Origin: Caballeronia sp031450805
GTDB taxonomy: Bacteria > Pseudomonadota > Gammaproteobacteria > Burkholderiales > Burkholderiaceae
Direction: 5' to 3'
DNA length: 64,000 nucleotides
Assembly (NCBI RefSeq): GCF_031450805.1
Contig: NZ_JARTVY010000005.1
Location: 558,001 to 622,000, forward strand
Below are positions 59,684 to 64,000 of this stretch, one piece after another; the first letter of the stretch is position 1; every line of letters begins with the position of its first letter. Position numbers and translations under genes: made by a program. The notes under the pieces were generated by a model, which had not been told where the DNA came from, did not search any database, and saw nothing but the letters and a program-made list of their open reading frames with translations.

Positions 59684-60565
59684 TTACTTCGGCTGAGTCA
59701 CCGCCTGGCCCGAGCCGAGATCGGCTCCCGTGGTCGGATCGGCCGTCGGGTCGGATGCGGTGCGCGTCGCCAGCGCCTGAAGCGCTTCGACTTCGGTCTG
59801 CGTCACCTGGACGCTCGCGGTGCCGTCGCCGCCGTCGACTGCCGGCTGCGGGTCCGCGACGAACTCCCAGTCGCCGCCCTCGTTCCACGGGCCGCGCATG
59901 TCTTCGCCCTTCGACATGTTGAAGTACACGCTCGTAAATTCCGGCTTGCCCGGCAGCTTGCCCTGCGGGAAGTTCGGCTGAATCGAGTGCAACGCCTTTT
60001 CGAACGACTTCTGATGCGCGATTTCGCGCGTCATCAGGAAGCCGAGCGCATCCTTGATGCCGGGGTCGTCGGTCACGTTGATGAGACGTTCGTAGACGAT
60101 CTTCGCCCGCGACTCGGCCGCGATGTTCGAACGCAGGTCGGCTGTCGGATCGCCGATGGTGTCGATGTACGCAGCGGTCCACGGCACGCCCGCGGAATTC
60201 GTGAGCGGTGCGCCCGCGCCGTACAGGATGGACGTCGTGTGCGAGTCGTTGCCGTTGTTGGTGATCGTGCGATACAGCTCCGCCTCTTCTTCGACGGCTT
60301 CCGCCAGCGTGCCCTTCGCCCCCTTGTTCAGCATCGCGACAATGCTGCCGATGACTTCCAGGTGGCTCAGTTCTTCGGTGGCGATATCAAACAGCAAGTC
60401 CTTGCGGCCTGCATCGTCTTCGGTGACTGCCTGCGTGAAGTAACGCATCGCAGCGGCAAGCTCACCTTGCGGACCGCCGAATTGCTCCAGCATCAGATTG
60501 GCAAGGCCAGGGTTCGGTGCAGCCACGCGGACGGTGTATTGCAGGCGTTTGTTATGTACGAACAT
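59684..60565 (-). CDS. Manganese catalase
   Basis: This non-haem catalase uses a di-manganese centre to convert H2O2 to water and oxygen. The 293-residue protein starts MFVHNKRLQYTVRVAAPNPG. Ligand-bearing segments are Glu35 in GGPQGELAAAMRYFTQA, LLFDIATEELSHLEVIG (Glu65, His68), and LGFLMTREIAHQKSFEKALH. The C-terminal 50 residues are disordered Asp/Thr/Pro-rich. CAAGGAG lies upstream of the ATG. It follows a DUF892 gene 271 bp away on the same strand, a common stress-related pairing. Confidence 0.95.
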   Translation of the reverse strand: MFVHNKRLQYTVRVAAPNPGLANLMLEQFGGPQGELAAAMRYFTQAVTEDDAGRKDLLFDIATEELSHLEVIGSIVAMLNKGAKGTLAEAVEEEAELYRTITNNGNDSHTTSILYGAGAPLTNSAGVPWTAAYIDTIGDPTADLRSNIAAESRAKIVYERLINVTDDPGIKDALGFLMTREIAHQKSFEKALHSIQPNFPQGKLPGKPEFTSVYFNMSKGEDMRGPWNEGGDWEFVADPQPAVDGGDGTASVQVTQTEVEALQALATRTASDPTADPTTGADLGSGQAVTQPK

Positions 60566-60836
60566 ATCAACGGCTCCTTGTTTTTAGGGACGAACGCTTC
60601 CATTGCGGCGGTTAGGCTCACAGTGGGGCTTGAGTCAATCTCTTGGTGCTCGCAGCGGCGCGTGCCTCGCACATGCGTGGCACACGCCGGTTTTGCCGCG
60701 AGCCTCAGCGCATGCGGATCGCGCTGGCGTGATGCGGCCGACAGCGCCGCTCGGTGGACTGGAGCCTTCCCGTCGTTGCCTCGGAGCGTGGACGGGCAGG
60801 CGTTTCTCTATCAGCAACGCACGTGCCAACGTGCGC

Positions 60837-61343
60837 TTACTTCTTTGCTTCCTGACCCGCCGCAGACCGTTCGAGATACTGCGTGGTGATGAGCGGGATA
60901 TGCTCGAGCAGCCACTGTGCCATCGCGTGTTCCTGCGGCAGAATGCGTTCGCAGGCGGCCTTGGTCTGCGTATCGCCGCAGCGTTCGGCGGCAGCGATGA
61001 GCGCCGTGTAAGACGCGATTTCGAGGTTCTCGAACACGTAGCTCATGTTCGCGCCCTTCACGACTTCGTCGGTCTGCGTCATGCCGCCGGCCGCCTGGCC
61101 GAACGCCATCATCTTTGCAGTGAGATCCTTCACGATCGACGTCGAGCCGCCGAGCCGTTCGATGCATTCCGCGACGATCTTCTGCTGGCCGAGCGTTTCT
61201 TCCAGATGCTGGTCGATGCGTGCCTTGAGTTCGGGGTAGTGTTCCAGCCGGCCCGACTGCGCGCGAAGCATCTGCTCCGCTTGCTGCTCCATCGCGTGAG
61301 CGTCGCGCAGCCAGTCGAGAAGGTGTTCAGCAGGGTCGGTCAT
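60837..61343 (-). CDS. Ferritin-like DUF892 protein
   Basis: This 168-residue four-helix DUF892 protein starts MTDPAEHLLDWLRDAHAMEQ. HLEETLGQQKIVAECIERLG and FENLEIASYTALIAAAERCG carry the paired Glu/His metal-ligand pattern. It is clearly different from the 53667 copy (LRDAHAMEQQAEQML instead of LSDVYSAEKQLTKAL). The start at 61343 removes an Arg-rich extension. It lies upstream of manganese catalase on the same strand, suggesting joint oxidative-stress expression. Confidence 0.9.
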   Translation of the reverse strand: MTDPAEHLLDWLRDAHAMEQQAEQMLRAQSGRLEHYPELKARIDQHLEETLGQQKIVAECIERLGGSTSIVKDLTAKMMAFGQAAGGMTQTDEVVKGANMSYVFENLEIASYTALIAAAERCGDTQTKAACERILPQEHAMAQWLLEHIPLITTQYLERSAAGQEAKK

Positions 61344-61497
61344 GATGTGCTCCTGACGAGGGGTGAAGCGCGAAGAGACGCGCGTAGTTCTCATTTCGCA
61401 ATACTCGTGCCGCGAGCGTCGTCCGAAGAAGCGTCGCATTCTGTACTAAATGCGGAATAGCGCTTGCTGGCGGAGATGAGGCAAAGGAGGCACGAAG

Positions 61498-61959
61498 ATG
61501 AAATCGAACAGTGCATTGATGCGCGCCATCTGTTCCGGCGGCATGGCGGGGCTTTTCTCGGCGGCGGCGGCAGGGGCGGGCGCATCGGCGTCGGGCCGTC
61601 GTCCTTATGCGGCGATCAACGCGGTCGCGCACTGCCTGTGGCCCGACACCGCGCCGCGCGAAGAGGACCTGAGCGCGAAATACACGGCGACGGGCGCGGG
61701 CATCCACATGGGCAGCGCCGTATTCTGGGGCGTGTTGTTCGAAGCGCTGTGCGGGCGGCGTGCGCGTGCGGACAAGGTCGTCGCCGCTGCCGCGACGACA
61801 GCGGCGGTGGCCTATGTCGTCGATTATCACGTCGTGCCGAAGCGTCTCACGCCGGGCTTCGAAGCGCACTTGTCGAAGCAGTCGCTCGCGATGACTTACC
61901 TTGCGCTGGCAGCAGGCTTCGCAGTGGCCGGCCTGTTGCGTACCGAAACTTCGCGCTAA
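61498..61959 (+). CDS. Unrecognised small membrane protein
   Basis: This 153-residue protein starts MKSNSALMRAICSGGMAGLF, with a strong AAAGGAGG site upstream. Hydrophobic stretches are ICSGGMAGLFSAAAAGAGA, AVFWGVLFEALCG, VAAAATTAAVAYVVDYHVV and MTYLALAAGFAVAGLLR. The pattern recalls DUF1440/YagU-like proteins, but I cannot confirm that. It is divergent from the DUF892 gene and convergent with glpD, whose end is five bases away. Confidence 0.75.
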   Translation: MKSNSALMRAICSGGMAGLFSAAAAGAGASASGRRPYAAINAVAHCLWPDTAPREEDLSAKYTATGAGIHMGSAVFWGVLFEALCGRRARADKVVAAAATTAAVAYVVDYHVVPKRLTPGFEAHLSKQSLAMTYLALAAGFAVAGLLRTETSR

Positions 61960-61964
61960 CAGGT

Positions 61965-63491
61965 CTACGCGGACAGCGGCGCGAAAGGCGCATGACCGCG
62001 CCGGCGAGCGGACAGCCATGCTTCGAGCGTCCCGATGTCGGCTGCGCTCGCTTCGAGCCCGAGCTTCGTGCGACGCCAGAGAATATCGTCGGCGGTGTGT
62101 GCCCACTCGTGGTCGACGAGATAGCGCGCTTCCGCTTCGTATAAGTCGGGCGCCAGCCGCGCGCCGAGCGCCTGCATCGAGCCGATACCGTCGAGCATGA
62201 CATCGGCGCGAGTGCCGTAGGCGCGTGCGTAACGCGTTGCCAGCTCGCGCGGCAAGAACGGATATCGCTGTTCGAAGCCGTGCAGGAAGCGCGCGAAATC
62301 GGCATCGGGCATCTCGCCGCCGGGTAGCGGCGCGGCATGTGTCCATGCGGGGACGGTGATCGCAAGCGGTCCTGCAAGCTGCTCGACCGCTTCTTCCGCG
62401 AGCCGCCGATACGTCGTGATCTTGCCGCCGAAAATCGTGAGCAGCGGTGCGCGCGTCGTATCGAGCTGAAGCTCGTAATCGCGCGTGGCCGATGCCGCAT
62501 TGTCCGCGCCGTCCGCAAGCAGAGGTCGCACGCCGGCGTAAGACCACACGACATCGCTCGCCGCCACCGGCTTCCGAAAATAGCGATTCACCGCCGCGCA
62601 AAGATAATCGATCTCTTCCGGCGCGATGCGTACGTCCGCGAGCGGCCCTTCGTAATCGACATCCGTCGTGCCGATCAGCGTGTAGCCGCGTTGCCACGGA
62701 ATCGCGAAGATGATGCGGCGGTCGTCGTTCTGAAGAATGTACGCGTGATCGTGATCGAACAGCTTGCGCGTGACGATATGACTGCCCTTCACGAGCCGCA
62801 TCGCCCGCGTGCCGTTGTCTCCGGCGGCCAGCGCATTGACCCACGGCCCCGCCGCATTGACGAGCGCGCGCGCGCTGATTTCCCGCTGATGCCCGGCCGC
62901 ATCGGCGATCAGCACGCGCCACTCGTCCTCACCGCGCGATGCCGAAACGAAGCGCGTGCGCGTTGCGATCCGCGCACCGCGTTCGTGCGCGCCGAGCGCG
63001 TTGAGCACGACGAGACGCGCGTCGTCGACGGCGGCATCGGAATAAATGAAGCCGCGCGTGATCGAATCGACGAGCGGCGCGCCCGCGACATGGCGACGCA
63101 AATTCACGCTGCGCGAACCTTCGAGCACGGCGCGGCGGCTCAGATGATCGTAGAGAAAAAGGCCCGCGCGAATCATCCATGCGGGACGCAGCGCAGGCAC
63201 ATGCGGCATGACGAAACGCAGCGGCGCGATGAGATGAGGCGCGACGGACAGCAGCACTTCACGCTCTCGAAGCGCCTTGCGGACGAGGCCGAACTCGCCG
63301 TATTCCAGGTACCGCAACCCGCCGTGTATGAGTTTCGTGCTCGCCGATGACGTGTGCTGCGCGAGATCGTCCCGTTCGACCAGCATCACGCGCACGCCGC
63401 GCCCCGACAGGTCTCGCGCGATGCCCGCACCGTTGATGCCGCCGCCCACTACGAGAACGTCGAAATCGACGTGTGCGCCCCGTTCAGCCAT
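61965..63491 (-). CDS. glpD: Aerobic glycerol-3-phosphate dehydrogenase
   Basis: This FAD enzyme of the inner membrane oxidises glycerol-3-phosphate to dihydroxyacetone phosphate and reduces quinone. The 508-residue protein has the FAD site VLVVGGGINGAGIARDLSGR near residues 12-31, then HTSSASTKLIHGGLRYLEYG and VNAAGPWVNALAAG. TLIGTTDVDYEGPLADVRIA and IFGGKITTYRRLAEEAVEQL are also typical. A C-terminal helical DAO_C domain holds DILWRRTKLGLEASAADIGT. The start at 63491 discards 27 unrelated residues. It is divergent from a SorC-type regulator, suggesting control within a polyol or glycerol regulon. Confidence 0.95.
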   Translation of the reverse strand: MAERGAHVDFDVLVVGGGINGAGIARDLSGRGVRVMLVERDDLAQHTSSASTKLIHGGLRYLEYGEFGLVRKALREREVLLSVAPHLIAPLRFVMPHVPALRPAWMIRAGLFLYDHLSRRAVLEGSRSVNLRRHVAGAPLVDSITRGFIYSDAAVDDARLVVLNALGAHERGARIATRTRFVSASRGEDEWRVLIADAAGHQREISARALVNAAGPWVNALAAGDNGTRAMRLVKGSHIVTRKLFDHDHAYILQNDDRRIIFAIPWQRGYTLIGTTDVDYEGPLADVRIAPEEIDYLCAAVNRYFRKPVAASDVVWSYAGVRPLLADGADNAASATRDYELQLDTTRAPLLTIFGGKITTYRRLAEEAVEQLAGPLAITVPAWTHAAPLPGGEMPDADFARFLHGFEQRYPFLPRELATRYARAYGTRADVMLDGIGSMQALGARLAPDLYEAEARYLVDHEWAHTADDILWRRTKLGLEASAADIGTLEAWLSARRRGHAPFAPLSA

Positions 63492-63638
63492 GCGTTCCCC
63501 CGTTTTCCCCAGTCTTGACTGCGTTATAGGCCGGACTGCACGTTTTTGCAACGCGTCTGCAATTTCGTGCAACCGTCACTATAAGACGATCAGGCGACGT
63601 GATGTAATGACGGCATCGATGCATATGCAGAGCGACCC

Positions 63639-64000
63639 ATGCCGAACCCCGTGTTCAAGGACGAAGCCAGCCAGTTCGCCGCCGCCGTGCAAGTGGCGAA
63701 GATGTACTACTACCAGAGCATGACGACCGATGCGATCGCGCAGGACATGAAGCTGTCGCGTTCGAAGGTGTCGCGGCTGCTCGGCGTCGCGCATGCGAAC
63801 GGTCTGGTCGAAATCCGCATCAACGATCCGAGCGAGCGGCAAAGAAGCGTCGAACTGGAACTCACGGAACGGTTCCGGCTGGCAGCCGCGCGCGTGGTGC
63901 CGGTGCCCGAAGCGGCGGGCGAAGCGGAGTGGCTGCGTCGCGTGGCGATGTTCACCGCGAGCTATCTGAACACCGTCGTCGATTCAAACATGGTCGTCGG
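63639..64000 (+). CDS. SorC-type sugar-binding transcriptional regulator (cut by window end)
   Basis: About 120 N-terminal residues are visible, starting MPNPVFKDEASQFAAAVQVA. The helix-turn-helix TTDAIAQDMKLSRSKVSRLL is followed by GLVEIRINDPSERQRSVELE, the standard junction to the SorC sugar-phosphate-binding domain. The frame is open to the window end. It is divergent from glpD across 147 bp and probably regulates it and/or genes beyond the edge. The effector is unknown. Confidence 0.9.
   Translation, partial: MPNPVFKDEASQFAAAVQVAKMYYYQSMTTDAIAQDMKLSRSKVSRLLGVAHANGLVEIRINDPSERQRSVELELTERFRLAAARVVPVPEAAGEAEWLRRVAMFTASYLNTVVDSNMVV

Overview
The window is high-GC DNA from a Burkholderiaceae bacterium, most likely Caballeronia, Paraburkholderia or a close relative. 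The evidence is the acdS-acdR pair for ACC deamination, a PQQ glucose dehydrogenase, Rhs/VgrG type VI genes and a parA-parB-rep locus with iterons. The partition and replication locus indicates a secondary chromosome or megaplasmid, with its origin near 12 kb. Genus and replicon type are inferred from gene content only.

Layout. 1-5.3 kb: a truncated aldehyde dehydrogenase, a beta-hydroxyacid dehydrogenase-like oxidoreductase, argG, a DUF1330 protein and the divergent acdS/acdR pair. 5.5-9.6 kb: one membrane protein, then about 3 kb with a single small gene, ending in three identical palindromes that look like a centromere (parS). 9.6-13.8 kb: parB and parA (minus strand), an iteron-bearing origin and the rep gene (plus strand). 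13.9-19.6 kb: an MFS transporter, a BrkB/YihY membrane protein and a YdeP-type molybdoenzyme. 19.6-26.2 kb: a minus-strand run of two GT4 glycosyltransferases, a HAD phosphatase fused to a HerA/DUF87-like ATPase, the glucose dehydrogenase and the molybdoenzyme. A perfect hairpin covers the ribosome binding site and start codon of the last gene. 26.3-31.7 kb: a CBS protein, an alpha/beta hydrolase, lrgA-lrgB, a lipoprotein nucleoside hydrolase and a third GT4.

32.5-45.9 kb is a partial type VI secretion island: tssE-tssF-tssG, two small genes, vgrG, an unrecognised 448-aa protein, and an Rhs effector. The Rhs protein has an AT-rich C-terminal tip that looks like a GIY-YIG nuclease and is followed at once by a candidate immunity gene. 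After a terminator come two truncated gene pieces (SymE-like and unknown) joined head to head. Sheath, tube, ClpV and membrane-complex genes are absent from the window, so this module must rely on a T6SS elsewhere or be inactive.

45.9-52.0 kb is a tightly overlapping caa3-type cytochrome oxidase operon (CtaC, CtaD, subunit III, a small membrane protein, CtaG, multihaem cytochrome c). 52.2-61.9 kb holds CinA-like, NadE, two DUF892 ferritin-like proteins, a second YdeP-type enzyme, hemerythrin, a phosphatidylserine decarboxylase-like protein, DUF378 and manganese catalase, which together suggest a redox and stress block. The window ends with glpD and a divergent, truncated SorC-type regulator. 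I saw no rRNA, tRNA, CRISPR array or intact insertion sequence.
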